DNA of 64,000 bases from positions 37,193 to 101,192 of the forward strand of contig JARBJD010000274.1 of NCBI GenBank assembly GCA_033064195.1, read 5' to 3'. Positions 33,952-43,933 of this stretch are shown here, piece by piece. The DNA is from Blattamonas nauphoetae. Its lineage: Eukaryota; Preaxostyla; Oxymonadida. The position numbers were made by a program, and so were the translations under genes. Positions within the stretch are counted from its first letter, which is position 1, and the number at the start of each line of letters is the position of its first letter. The notes beneath the pieces were generated by a model. The model had not been told where the DNA came from. It was given only the letters and a program-made list of their open reading frames with translations, and searched no databases.

Positions 33952-34169
33952 GGGCGAGAATTTTTGATATCATAAAACAGTTCGAATACCCTTCTTCGAA
34001 TCTCGTCTCATCACACGGCTGAGACATCCCTTGTCCATTCTCAAAGATTCGTTGGATACACCATTCGATGTCATTCTCGTGAAATTAGACTAAACACTGA
34101 CAAGACGGATTATTCTCGTTTTCTGATTCGGATTCTCGAAATTGTTTATGATCTCAAAAATTCTCACCC

Positions 34170-34326
34170 ATATTATCCCAACTTCATCAGAAAAGCATAG
34201 CAACAAGTGAAGTGATTCACCTTTCCCGGAAACTGAAAACAGACAGAAACTGGAGGATCAGAATTCTCTTCTCCAAAGTGTCACTTCACTCATTGCTATG
34301 CTTTTCTGATGAAGTTGGGATAATAT
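34170..34326. repeat. inner 157-bp palindrome, right arm
   Basis: Same sequence as 33795-33951 in mirrored orientation. Confidence 0.85.
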
Positions 34327-34857
34327 GAGTAATCTGAGAAGGAAATAGAGCATACTGTGGATAAAATACTTGGTGGAATGATGATCTCCCCTTTCTTCGT
34401 GTTCATTTTAATTTGCCGACCCATCGAAACCAACTGATAGTCTTTTGTAACATTTCATTTAGAATCACCCATTTGTGGTGAGTGATGAAACTGTAAAAAG
34501 AGCCTGCATGGCGAAATTTTGAGAACACACCAGAACCAATGCGCAATACACGTGCTAATCCACGATCGGAAACACCTCCAACCATCTTGGATCAAGAAGG
34601 CAGCTTCTCGGAAACTTTTTGGTGGGAGTGATCTCTTCTTTCACAGGAGAATGACTCATCTATTTTGATTTCTCATAATCTCTGGCCTTCTCTACACTCG
34701 TCACACAACAATCAAACTCCAATCACGAACCCTCGTTGACTATCAACCCTCTAGCGAAACACAAGAAGTCAAATATTTAAGGTGTCTTTCGTCATTCGTT
34801 TCTCAGTGCAACATCATCTCCAGCTCTCTATTGTCCCAATCTCTCATTTAAGTTGAT

Positions 34858-35600
34858 TTGTCTGCCACTAACATTCCCTTTTCATTCATCTCCACACCTC
34901 TTTCCTCTTCTAATGTTCCCACGATCAATCCTCTCATCTCTATCCACTCCGATAACAACCCCTACACCTGCCACACCATATACAGATCCCGTTGTTTGAC
35001 CGTGTCCCCGTCACCTCATTCTCTTGTCGTCTCACAGCGGAGCCCAAAGTCGACGTCAGCCAGTTCTCAAGTCTGTACTCTCCACTTCTTCATCATCTCT
35101 CGAACCATTTTGTTCATTCTCTTTCATTTTCTCCTTCTTCCGTTTTTCTTCACTCACTCTATTCTCTGCATTTCCGTATTGTTTGAATTATCCTCCCTCG
35201 CTCAGCCTGCCGCTTGCTCACCGCCAGCAAGCGTGACCACATCATTATTTATCTTTCCGACGTGTGTACAGCGAATGTACTTGTCGGAGGAACCGGTTTA
35301 CAACGAGCGGAACTTCAATCTTTCATCATACACCGATCTTCAATCCTTGCCTCTAATACCACACTCTCCCACACATACACAGATCTTCCGCATATCTTGC
35401 CTTCTTCCTTTCTGGTTCGATCGAACTCATCTCCGTTGTTCAATCATCACCAACACTTATGCCATCCACAATTGATGGTTTCCATCTGGATTCAATTCAA
35501 ACCTCATATTTTGAGATTATTACGTGAATTATCGCAGCTGCCAAACTCCGACGAAATACCTCACCGCACCTACCACCTCTCAACACAAGAATGACTCCTA
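34858..35600 (+). CDS. unrecognised coding fragments, possible upstream exons
   Basis: Open stretches 34858-35475 and 35214-35594 overlap in different frames. Reading near 35270-35400 gives YLSEEPVYNERNFNLSSYTD, which looks coding. It may be the 5' part of the gene ending at 36283. Confidence 0.3.
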
Positions 35601-35739
35601 TCTCCCCCTGCACCCCGCTGGCTTGATTCTCCAAACACTCTTCTTCACATTAACTACAAAACTGAATCACACGTCGTGTCCCTCATCAAGGGGCAATTAG
35701 TCTCAGAAATTATCGCCCAGTCGTCGTGATCTTCAGCCA

Positions 35740-36283
35740 ATGACTTCTTCCAGCCTCCGAACTCATCATGACACTTTCACTGTGCCGACCACTATTTTCT
35801 TGGACTATACAACAATTAATTTCACTGATGACACCATATCTACTCACTTTTTTGGACCGACATCCAATCATCTATCTGACGCGCCTGTAATCTTGTCACT
35901 GAACTACAAAATCCATTTACCTCATCTCAGTATGTTCTTTATGTGTTTTTACTAACTACCAAGCAGTTTCTGATTTTGCCTTCCCACCTTCCGAACCGAA
36001 AAGGACAATCGTCGTCCCAGAAGGAACCATCACCCCATTCTCCCCGCCATTCACAGGAATGTCTGCGCTATTTTGGTTGGATAATAATTTTCAGGTTTCT
36101 CTCAACTTAACATCGATAGTGTCTGAACTGTTTAAGATAGATCATATTGGTTCGCCCGTATCGAGATGGATGTCCTTCATTGTGGCCAACTGCTGCGGCT
36201 CGAGTGATCTTGATTGTATTCGTCCGCTCGCATCTTCAAATGTGAAGCAAATCTCGTTCAGCCTCATTTGGACAGAAGTCTAG
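35740..36283 (+). CDS. spliced gene end, unrecognised protein, 37-nt intron
   Basis: The first exon part reads FTVPTTIFLDYTTINFTDDT and ends at 35929. The intron 35930-35966 begins GTATGT, contains a perfect TACTAAC and ends AAGCAG. The second exon continues in phase (SDFAFPPSEPKRTIVVPEGT, then FTGMSALFWLDNNFQVSLNL) to the stop at 36283. The beta-rich sequence suggests a sandwich domain. A degenerate relative of the FTGMSALFW region is present at 48507-48740. No family name is justified. Confidence 0.6.
35930..35966 (+). other. 37-nt GT-AG intron with TACTAAC branch site
   Basis: GTATGT donor, TACTAAC branch word 9 nt before the AAGCAG acceptor. Removing it joins two open frames in phase. 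Confidence 0.75.
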
Positions 36284-36600
36284 AATGACCTATTTCGACG
36301 ACGGAAAGCAACCTTTCGCCTCGAATTTCTGATTCTCGGTGTCCCAATTTCTTGTTCAACCGCTGATGTGAACATACAAACATGACAATACGATGTCGCC
36401 GATTTGTCCGACAATCATCGTCTCACTCGACTGTTCGTCCTTCCTGTCGTCTAAACACACGCTTTACAAGCTTTTTTCCACAACAATCATAATCTCAAAA
36501 CATGATCATTCTAATTTTAGGAGGAACACCAGCACAAACACTCATGAAGAACAACATGATGCAAAGCAAAGCAACAAGTCCTCCCACCGTCAAGGATGAG

Positions 36601-36950
36601 GTCCTGAATTCAAGTTTTGCTTCGAGAAGCAACTCTTCCATCTATTTCTGGGAGAGAAGAAGACGAAAAGTCCGTTCGTGAGTTTACTCCCTGTTCTGAA
36701 GAAGAAGGAATTGGAGCATAAACACGACCCATCGAACCCATGAAACACGTAACCACACTTTAACAAGGATCATCGGTTCATGGTCAACTCGACACACTCG
36801 TCATCGCTGCTCAAAAGGAGGATGAAGTCGGATGGCGCGATTTCGCCGAATAAGGTGGCGACTTCCTCGTCGTTCGATATGTGGAGGAGGAATATGAACA
36901 AGATCAGGGAAACGATGGAGACAAGGGACGAGATGCGACATTTGGTGCTC
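36601..36950 (+). CDS. hypothetical basic C-terminal coding fragment
   Basis: One frame reads FKFCFEKQLFHLFLGEKKTK up to about 36740 and, after stops, MVNSTHSSSLLKRRMKSDGA, then FDMWRRNMNKIRETMETRDE, ending at 36950. The basic, helical composition is coding-like. The family is unknown. Confidence 0.3.
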
Positions 36951-37256
36951 TGACTGCCTCAACCAGGAGAGAGGGAGATGAACGACGTGTGGATTCTGGA
37001 GGAGGATGCAGATATGAGGAAATGGACAAACGAAGCTAGTTAGTGGAATCAGGAGGAGAGTTCTACGATTGGGACGAAGAGAGCAAGAAGAACGAGAACA
37101 CCAACTTTTTCACAAGCAGAAGATCTCACAACATCCAAAAGACACACACAGACCTTGTATGACCTTAGTTCTGCCCAATTCAACTTTCTCCTTCCTTTCT
37201 TCATTGGGGTTGGCTTCGATTGACCAGCGATACGATACACACAAATTGATGTTCCT

Positions 37257-37574
37257 TCATAGAAACCAATAAACTGAGAGAGGAAAAAAGAAGAGGAGCG
37301 AACCACAACTCGGACGAGTGGGGAGATCAGAGACGTAATGTTGTCCCGCCTCTCCATTCACGAAGAACTGAACCGTTTGGGGCTTCGAATCCATGTCCAC
37401 CTCCATCCGAACACAATCTCCGACTTTCAGAGGAGGATGGCAGGTTCCATAATGATGAATTTCATCCCATGCCTTTTGTTGTTTCCACACACAACCGTCA
37501 TTCAACCATAGCACGAAACAATCTGAAAAGATAAAAATCATGAGAACAAACTGTCTAAGTAGCATCCAACCCAA
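37257..37574 (-). CDS. SPRY-like domain segment (copy 1)
   Basis: Minus-strand reading gives DCFVLWLNDGCVWKQQKAWD, then GDCVRMEVDMDSKPQTVQFF, VNGEAGQHYVSDLP. The 'G D x V x v x v D x d x x t v x F f v N G' pattern is that of SPRY domains, which are protein-interaction modules. It is part of a larger gene whose other exons probably lie upstream on the same strand (37709-38512 and 39051-39944). Exact copies sit in units 2 (40467-40784) and 3. Confidence 0.55.
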   Translation of the reverse strand: MGWMLLRQFVLMIFIFSDCFVLWLNDGCVWKQQKAWDEIHHYGTCHPPLKVGDCVRMEVDMDSKPQTVQFFVNGEAGQHYVSDLPTRPSCGSLLFFFPLSVYWFL

Positions 37575-37708
37575 TCATCGAATTTCGGAATTGAGGTTGT
37601 TGAGTCGATGAGACCGAAGATGGCTTCATCGACTGAATGGAAGAACGAGACGAGAAAGAGCAGATACTCTTTAGAGAGCATTGTGACTGTCACCGAAACA
37701 ATTCCTGA

Positions 37709-38512
37709 TCAAATTTCTTCTGCAACGGCAAGTGGATAACAAAAAATGTCGTTCCCCCACTCCGATAGCCATTGAAGGGTGTAAAAGTGGTGTTCTTCAC
37801 ACAAAGATGCGACATATTGGCGTAGAGAAGAGGAGGAAGAGTGATGAGCAGATTGGTTTCGATCTGTGGATGACGAGTGTTGTGTCTTGTTCGTTTGCAT
37901 CAATCGAGTCCGAGCTTGCGAGATTGACTTGTCTCCGGCGTGAACAAGAGGAGGATGCAGTGTTGAAGCACTTATACGATGAAACTGTCTTAATGTCCAC
38001 GCACAGTCCTCGTCACTTGATGATCTCTCCCAATTTGTGCGCTGGTGAAGAAACACATCGCTCAAATTTGAATCAATCGATGATTTAATTGTCGAGCACA
38101 CTTCAAATGACAGTTTCACACGGTTCTTCTCGAGAGGAAAAGAATGAAGCTGTTGAGATGGCCACATTCTTCTGATGGGAGGACGCAACAAGTTGGGTGG
38201 AGTCGACAGATCAAGCATCTTCGAATCATTGAATCGACACACTTTGAACATGTCATGAAAGATCCAGGACAATCCAAGAAGGACAATCCAAGAAGGACAA
38301 TCCAAGAAGGACAATCCAAGAAGGACAATCCAAGAAGAACAATACAACAAATAAACATCACTCCCAATCTCCCAGAACATTTGATGATTGTGTGTGGAAA
38401 ACTGACGCCAACATCCACAATACTTCGGCATTGTGAGCTCCGACACAATCATCAAACTCCCCGACTGCGCATGACATCTCCCTTGGCTTCCGTGTTCTTC
38501 CCCCACACACAC
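37709..38512 (-). CDS. unrecognised protein segment with 14-bp repeat insert (copy 1)
   Basis: A 267-residue open frame includes a hydrophobic block encoded by the minisatellite (IVLLGLSFLDCPSWIVLLGL) and then ordinary coding-like sequence (DLSTPPNLLRPPIRRMWPSQ, SLRQYVASLCEEHHFYTLQW). Its true exon boundaries are unknown. Copies: 40900-41721 and 44127-44930. The C-terminus differs between copies because of a one-base run difference. Confidence 0.4.
   Translation of the reverse strand: MCVGEEHGSQGRCHAQSGSLMIVSELTMPKYCGCWRQFSTHNHQMFWEIGSDVYLLYCSSWIVLLGLSFLDCPSWIVLLGLSWIFHDMFKVCRFNDSKMLDLSTPPNLLRPPIRRMWPSQQLHSFPLEKNRVKLSFEVCSTIKSSIDSNLSDVFLHQRTNWERSSSDEDCAWTLRQFHRISASTLHPPLVHAGDKSISQARTRLMQTNKTQHSSSTDRNQSAHHSSSSSLRQYVASLCEEHHFYTLQWLSEWGNDIFCYPLAVAEEI
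38267..38338. repeat. 14-bp minisatellite (copy 1)
   Basis: Five exact units of GGACAATCCAAGAA plus a degenerate sixth. The same array is at 41476-41547 and 44685-44756 with the same unit number. Confidence 0.9.
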
Positions 38513-39050
38513 TATCTCGGAGCAACACTATGCAATTCTCAATCACACTTTTCTGAGACAACAGTGATAACATTCTTTCGATAATTCTGGTTCGTGGGCT
38601 CTTTCTTTTCTGGAACGGTCTTCCCTCTTTCTGGCACAAATCACGTGGTCAGAGAAATTTAGGATGTAAAAGAAAAGGAAAGTTTGATGATGATGTGCAA
38701 TAGAACCGAAATAGTTAACATGGAGTTTCATTGCAAAGGAAGACTGGGACACAGAGAGCTTTGAGAAGATGGCATCCGTATTTTCGTGCACATCCTCTGA
38801 TGACCTGTTTGAGACACCGAGTCCTCATCTCCTCAGTTTGATCTCTTCATGGTTGTGGGGTTTGGCACTCAAACGAAGAAATGGTGAGGTGAAGGTGTGA
38901 AAATGATCCGAGAATTGCTGAGTGGATGTCATTATGATATTAATTGGAAACGTCTTGCTCCTCATGAGCGATTCAGTGCCTTCATCAGTAACTTCCGCAA
39001 TTGTCCTCTTCTTCCTCGTCGTCTTCGAGTTTCGATGACCTCTTCTCTCT

Positions 39051-39944
39051 CTATTGTCCGCGGATCGCGCGTTTCTCGGCAGCCTTCTCCACATCAATCG
39101 GCTTTTCTCCATCGGACGAGCACGCATCGTCGTATTCCTTCATTCTGTAAATTTGGAATTCTTTGAATCGGCTGGACACATCTGGCTGATATTCATCAGG
39201 AAATTTCATCAATGGGATCAATTTGGATGCTATTGGCCGGATGATCAGGACTTGACGGGCGTAATCAGCAATTGGCTCGTTGCTGTGGAGCGACACCATT
39301 TCGGCTGTGTCCTCCAAGCCTTCTTCCAACAAAGGAACACGAAAGTGGAGTACACGCACACGACGAATCCGGAGGCACACAAACAGCATTTTCAGATCCG
39401 AGAAGAGGAAGGCGTCAGAGCCTGTCTGGACCATGTGCTCGAGCACCTTGTGGGCGAAGCCTTGATTGAGAAGGGTCGGCGCTGCCTTCTGAAACTTCAG
39501 GAGGAGCCAATGGAGGCATTGCTCGCGTGAAGTAATCCCTTGAGGATAAGAATTCGGTTCATCAGTGATTGGTTTAAAATCGACGAGAAATGTCGCCCAG
39601 TGTTGTTTTATGTTCCTCCACAGTGTTCGACAACTGCAATCCGAAGTAACCCAGCTGTTGGTTAGACATCGCAAGATTCCAGTAAGAACAACACGCCATA
39701 ATGTATCGGGATTTCGGCGACTTTTGATCCATTCTTCGATATACAAAGAAAAATGCTTTGAGTCCACCTCCAGTCGACGTTGGAAAGAACGTTGAATAGA
39801 TCCGGCCTTAGACCAGTAGTCTGAGTTTGGCAGGTTCTGTTCAGGTTTACGGAGATACAGACTGAAATTCGATATCAACTCCATTGCTTGTGCGATAATG
39901 CTCTCGTCAGAACGGTAGCGAGCCAAACGCGTGTTCCTATACAA
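39051..39944 (-). CDS. helical (ARM/HEAT-like) protein segment, 297 residues (copy 1)
   Basis: A long minus-strand frame with clearly coding composition (SIIAQAMELISNFSLYLRKP, TLWRVVLTGILRCLTNSWVT, FAHKVLEHMVQTGSDAFLFS). It is all-alpha in pattern, with a charged tail. It could be a large exon N-terminal to the SPRY-like segment at 37257-37574, which lies downstream on the same strand. No family is recognised. Confidence 0.55.
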   Translation of the reverse strand: MYRNTRLARYRSDESIIAQAMELISNFSLYLRKPEQNLPNSDYWSKAGSIQRSFQRRLEVDSKHFSLYIEEWIKSRRNPDTLWRVVLTGILRCLTNSWVTSDCSCRTLWRNIKQHWATFLVDFKPITDEPNSYPQGITSREQCLHWLLLKFQKAAPTLLNQGFAHKVLEHMVQTGSDAFLFSDLKMLFVCLRIRRVRVLHFRVPLLEEGLEDTAEMVSLHSNEPIADYARQVLIIRPIASKLIPLMKFPDEYQPDVSSRFKEFQIYRMKEYDDACSSDGEKPIDVEKAAEKRAIRGQ

Positions 39945-40466
39945 TAGAATATCTCATGAGATACATACATTCAATTCAATTCGATTGTTGAGACTTCGAT
40001 CAAAACCTTTACTCCTGTTTCGGTTGGAACGAACAAAAATGTGGCTCAATTATCAGATGATGTGATGTGGAAAAGTTGAATGGTGACTTGAAGAAAACAA
40101 GAAGACATCAATCTCATTTCATCGACAATCGTCAATTGTCAGATTGAGCTCTGGTTCTGTGAGGGTTGTCCAAAATCTCAATCAGAGCACGTCACCAATC
40201 CCAACGCCGCGGGCATTTTTCGACAGAACAGTAGCGAGGCTGAGAGAGGGAATGAGACGATGATGAGACAATTGACGATTGGGACGAAGAGAGCAAGAAG
40301 AACGAGAACACCAACTTTTTCACAAGCAGAAGATCTCACAACATCCAAAAGACACACACAGACCTTGTATGACCTTAGTTCTGCCCAATTCAACTTTCTC
40401 CTTCCTTTCTTCATTGGGGTTGGCTTCGATTGACCAGCGATACGATACACACAAATTGATGTTCCT

Positions 40467-40784
40467 TCATAGAAACCAATAAACTGAGAGAGGAAAAAAG
40501 AAGAGGAGCGAACCACAACTCGGACGAGTGGGGAGATCAGAGACGTAATGTTGTCCCGCCTCTCCATTCACGAAGAACTGAACCGTTTGGGGCTTCGAAT
40601 CCATGTCCACCTCCATCCGAACACAATCTCCGACTTTCAGAGGAGGATGGCAGGTTCCATAATGATGAATTTCATCCCATGCCTTTTGTTGTTTCCACAC
40701 ACAACCGTCATTCAACCATAGCACGAAACAATCTGAAAAGATAAAAATCATGAGAACAAACTGTCTAAGTAGCATCCAACCCAA
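40467..40784 (-). CDS. SPRY-like domain segment (copy 2)
   Basis: Identical to 37257-37574. Confidence 0.55.
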   Translation of the reverse strand: MGWMLLRQFVLMIFIFSDCFVLWLNDGCVWKQQKAWDEIHHYGTCHPPLKVGDCVRMEVDMDSKPQTVQFFVNGEAGQHYVSDLPTRPSCGSLLFFFPLSVYWFL

Positions 40785-40899
40785 TCATCGAATTTCGGAA
40801 TTGAGGTTGTTGAGTCGATGAGACCGAAGATGGCTTCATCGACTGAATGGAAGAACGAGACGAGAAAGAGCAGATACTCTTTAGAGAGCATTGTGACTG

Positions 40900-41721
40900 T
40901 CACCGAAACAATTCCTGATCAAATTTCTTCTGCAACGGCAAGTGGATAACAAAAAATGTCGTTCCCCCACTCCGATAGCCATTGAAGGGTGTAAAGTGGT
41001 GTTCTTCACACAAAGATGCGACATATTGGCGTAGAGAAGAGGAGGAAGAGTGATGAGCAGATTGGTTTCGATCTGTGGATGACGAGTGTTGTGTCTTGTT
41101 CGTTTGCATCAATCGAGTCCGAGCTTGCGAGATTGACTTGTCTCCGGCGTGAACAAGAGGAGGATGCAGTGTTGAAGCACTTATACGATGAAACTGTCTT
41201 AATGTCCACGCACAGTCCTCGTCACTTGATGATCTCTCCCAATTTGTGCGCTGGTGAAGAAACACATCGCTCAAATTTGAATCAATCGATGATTTAATTG
41301 TCGAGCACACTTCAAATGACAGTTTCACACGGTTCTTCTCGAGAGGAAAAGAATGAAGCTGTTGAGATGGCCACATTCTTCTGATGGGAGGACGCAACAA
41401 GTTGGGTGGAGTCGACAGATCAAGCATCTTCGAATCATTGAATCGACACACTTTGAACATGTCATGAAAGATCCAGGACAATCCAAGAAGGACAATCCAA
41501 GAAGGACAATCCAAGAAGGACAATCCAAGAAGGACAATCCAAGAAGAACAATACAACAAATAAACATCACTCCCAATCTCCCAGAACATTTGATGATTGT
41601 GTGTGGAAAACTGACGCCAACATCCACAATACTTCGGCATTGTGAGCTCCGACACAATCATCAAACTCCCCGACTGCGCATGACATCTCCCTTGGCTTCC
41701 GTGTTCTTCCCCCACACACAC
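40900..41721 (-). CDS. unrecognised protein segment (copy 2)
   Basis: As 37709-38512, with an alternative C-terminus (TPFNGYRSGGTTFF) produced by one base fewer in an A-run near 40995. Confidence 0.4.
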   Translation of the reverse strand: MCVGEEHGSQGRCHAQSGSLMIVSELTMPKYCGCWRQFSTHNHQMFWEIGSDVYLLYCSSWIVLLGLSFLDCPSWIVLLGLSWIFHDMFKVCRFNDSKMLDLSTPPNLLRPPIRRMWPSQQLHSFPLEKNRVKLSFEVCSTIKSSIDSNLSDVFLHQRTNWERSSSDEDCAWTLRQFHRISASTLHPPLVHAGDKSISQARTRLMQTNKTQHSSSTDRNQSAHHSSSSSLRQYVASLCEEHHFTPFNGYRSGGTTFFVIHLPLQKKFDQELFR

Positions 41722-42261
41722 TATCTCGGAGCAACACTATGCAATTCTCAATCACACTTTTTCTGAGACAACAGTGATAACATTCTTTCGATAATTCTGG
41801 TTCGTGGGCTCTTTCTTTTTCTGGAACGGTCTTCCCTCTTTCTGGCACAAATCACGTGGTCAGAGAAATTTAGGATGTAAAAGAAAAGGAAAGTTTGATG
41901 ATGATGTGCAATAGAACCGAAATAGTTAACATGGAGTTTCATTGCAAAGGAAGACTGGGACACAGAGAGCTTTGAGAAGATGGCATCCGTATTTTCGTGC
42001 ACATCCTCTGATGACCTGTTTGAGACACCGAGTCCTCATCTCCTCAGTTTGATCTCTTCATGGTTGTGGGGTTTGGCACTCAAACGAAGAAATGGTGAGG
42101 TGAAGGTGTGAAAATGATCCGAGAATTGCTGAGTGGATGTCATTATGATATTAATTGGAAACGTCTTGCTCCTCATGAGCGATTCAGTGCCTTCATCAGT
42201 AACTTCCGCAATTGTCCTCTTCTTCCTCGTCGTCTTCGAGTTTCGATGACCTCTTCTCTCT

Positions 42262-43155
42262 CTATTGTCCGCGGATCGCGCGTTTCTCGGCAGCCTTCTC
42301 CACATCAATCGGCTTTTCTCCATCGGACGAGCACGCATCGTCGTATTCCTTCATTCTGTAAATTTGGAATTCTTTGAATCGGCTGGACACATCTGGCTGA
42401 TATTCATCAGGAAATTTCATCAATGGGATCAATTTGGATGCTATTGGCCGGATGATCAGGACTTGACGGGCGTAATCAGCAATTGGCTCGTTGCTGTGGA
42501 GCGACACCATTTCGGCTGTGTCCTCCAAGCCTTCTTCCAACAAAGGAACACGAAAGTGGAGTACACGCACACGACGAATCCGGAGGCACACAAACAGCAT
42601 TTTCAGATCCGAGAAGAGGAAGGCGTCAGAGCCTGTCTGGACCATGTGCTCGAGCACCTTGTGGGCGAAGCCTTGATTGAGAAGGGTCGGCGCTGCCTTC
42701 TGAAACTTCAGGAGGAGCCAATGGAGGCATTGCTCGCGTGAAGTAATCCCTTGAGGATAAGAATTCGGTTCATCAGTGATTGGTTTAAAATCGACGAGAA
42801 ATGTCGCCCAGTGTTGTTTTATGTTCCTCCACAGTGTTCGACAACTGCAATCCGAAGTAACCCAGCTGTTGGTTAGACATCGCAAGATTCCAGTAAGAAC
42901 AACACGCCATAATGTATCGGGATTTCGGCGACTTTTGATCCATTCTTCGATATACAAAGAAAAATGCTTTGAGTCCACCTCCAGTCGACGTTGGAAAGAA
43001 CGTTGAATAGATCCGGCCTTAGACCAGTAGTCTGAGTTTGGCAGGTTCTGTTCAGGTTTACGGAGATACAGACTGAAATTCGATATCAACTCCATTGCTT
43101 GTGCGATAATGCTCTCGTCAGAACGGTAGCGAGCCAAACGCGTGTTCCTATACAA
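42262..43155 (-). CDS. helical protein segment, 297 residues (copy 2)
   Basis: Identical protein to 39051-39944. Confidence 0.55.
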   Translation of the reverse strand: MYRNTRLARYRSDESIIAQAMELISNFSLYLRKPEQNLPNSDYWSKAGSIQRSFQRRLEVDSKHFSLYIEEWIKSRRNPDTLWRVVLTGILRCLTNSWVTSDCSCRTLWRNIKQHWATFLVDFKPITDEPNSYPQGITSREQCLHWLLLKFQKAAPTLLNQGFAHKVLEHMVQTGSDAFLFSDLKMLFVCLRIRRVRVLHFRVPLLEEGLEDTAEMVSLHSNEPIADYARQVLIIRPIASKLIPLMKFPDEYQPDVSSRFKEFQIYRMKEYDDACSSDGEKPIDVEKAAEKRAIRGQ

Positions 43156-43402
43156 TAGAATATCTCATGAGATACATACATTCAATTCAATTCGATTGTT
43201 GAGACTTCGATCAAAACCTTTACTCCTGTTTCGGTTGGAACGAACAAAAATGTGGCTCAATTATCAGATGATGTGATGTGGAAAAGTTGAATGGTGACTT
43301 GAAGAAAACAAGAAGACATCAATCTCATTTCATCGACAATCGTCAATTGTCAGATTGAGCTCTGGTTCTGTGAGGGTTGTCCAAAATCTCAATCAGAGCA
43401 CG

Positions 43403-43933
43403 TCACCAATCCCAACGCCGCGGGCATTTTTCGACAGAACAGTAGCGAGGCTGAGAGAGGGAATGAGACGATGATGAGACAATTGACGATTGGGACGAAG
43501 AGAGCAAGAAGAACGAGAACACCAACTTTTCACAAGCAGAAGATCTCACAACATCCAAAAGACACACACAGACCTTGTATGACCTTAGTTCTGCCCAATT
43601 CAACTTTCTCCTTCCTTTCTTCATTGGGGTTGGCTTCGATTGACCAGCGATACGATACACACAAATTGATGTTCCTTCATAGAAACCAATAAACTGAGAG
43701 AGGAAAAAGAAGAGGAGCGAACCACAACTCGGACGAGTGGGGAGATCAGAGACGTAATGTTGTCCCGCCTCTCCATTCACGAAGAACTGAACCGTTTGGG
43801 GCTTCGAATCCATGTCCACCTCCATCCGAACACAATCTCCGACTTTCAGAGGAGGATGGCAGGTTCCATAATGATGAATTTCATCCCATGCCTTTTGTTG
43901 TTTCCACACACAACCGTCATTCAACCATAGCAC
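43403..43933 (-). CDS. SPRY-like domain segment (copy 3, frame extended)
   Basis: Same SPRY-like sequence as copies 1 and 2, but one-base run differences near 43530 and 43710 fuse it to downstream reading (FIGFYEGTSICVYRIAG, then CEKLVFSFFLL), giving a 176-residue frame. The longer frame may be the correct one. Confidence 0.5.
   Translation of the reverse strand: MLWLNDGCVWKQQKAWDEIHHYGTCHPPLKVGDCVRMEVDMDSKPQTVQFFVNGEAGQHYVSDLPTRPSCGSLLFFFLSQFIGFYEGTSICVYRIAGQSKPTPMKKGRRKLNWAELRSYKVCVCLLDVVRSSACEKLVFSFFLLSSSQSSIVSSSSHSLSQPRYCSVEKCPRRWDW

Larger units (their letters stand above)
33685..34436. mobile_element. 752-bp near-perfect palindromic element, AT target duplication, nested palindromes
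   Basis: The 267-bp arms 33685-33951 and 34170-34436 are near-identical inverted copies around a 218-bp centre whose own ends are also inverted. The ends read CAGTTGGTTTCGATGGGTCG, flanked by AT (33683-33684 and 34437-34438). Each arm contains the same 157-bp inner palindrome (33795-33951 and 34170-34326). A related empty site lies at about 46830-46880. Confidence 0.9.
37065..40274. repeat. 3.21-kb tandem unit, copy 1
   Basis: Starts at ACGATTGGGACGAAGAGAGC. The same sequence restarts at 40275 and 43486. Copies are virtually identical apart from single-base differences in homopolymer runs. Confidence 0.95.
40275..43485. repeat. 3.21-kb tandem unit, copy 2
   Basis: Complete second copy, period 3210-3211 bp. 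Confidence 0.95.
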
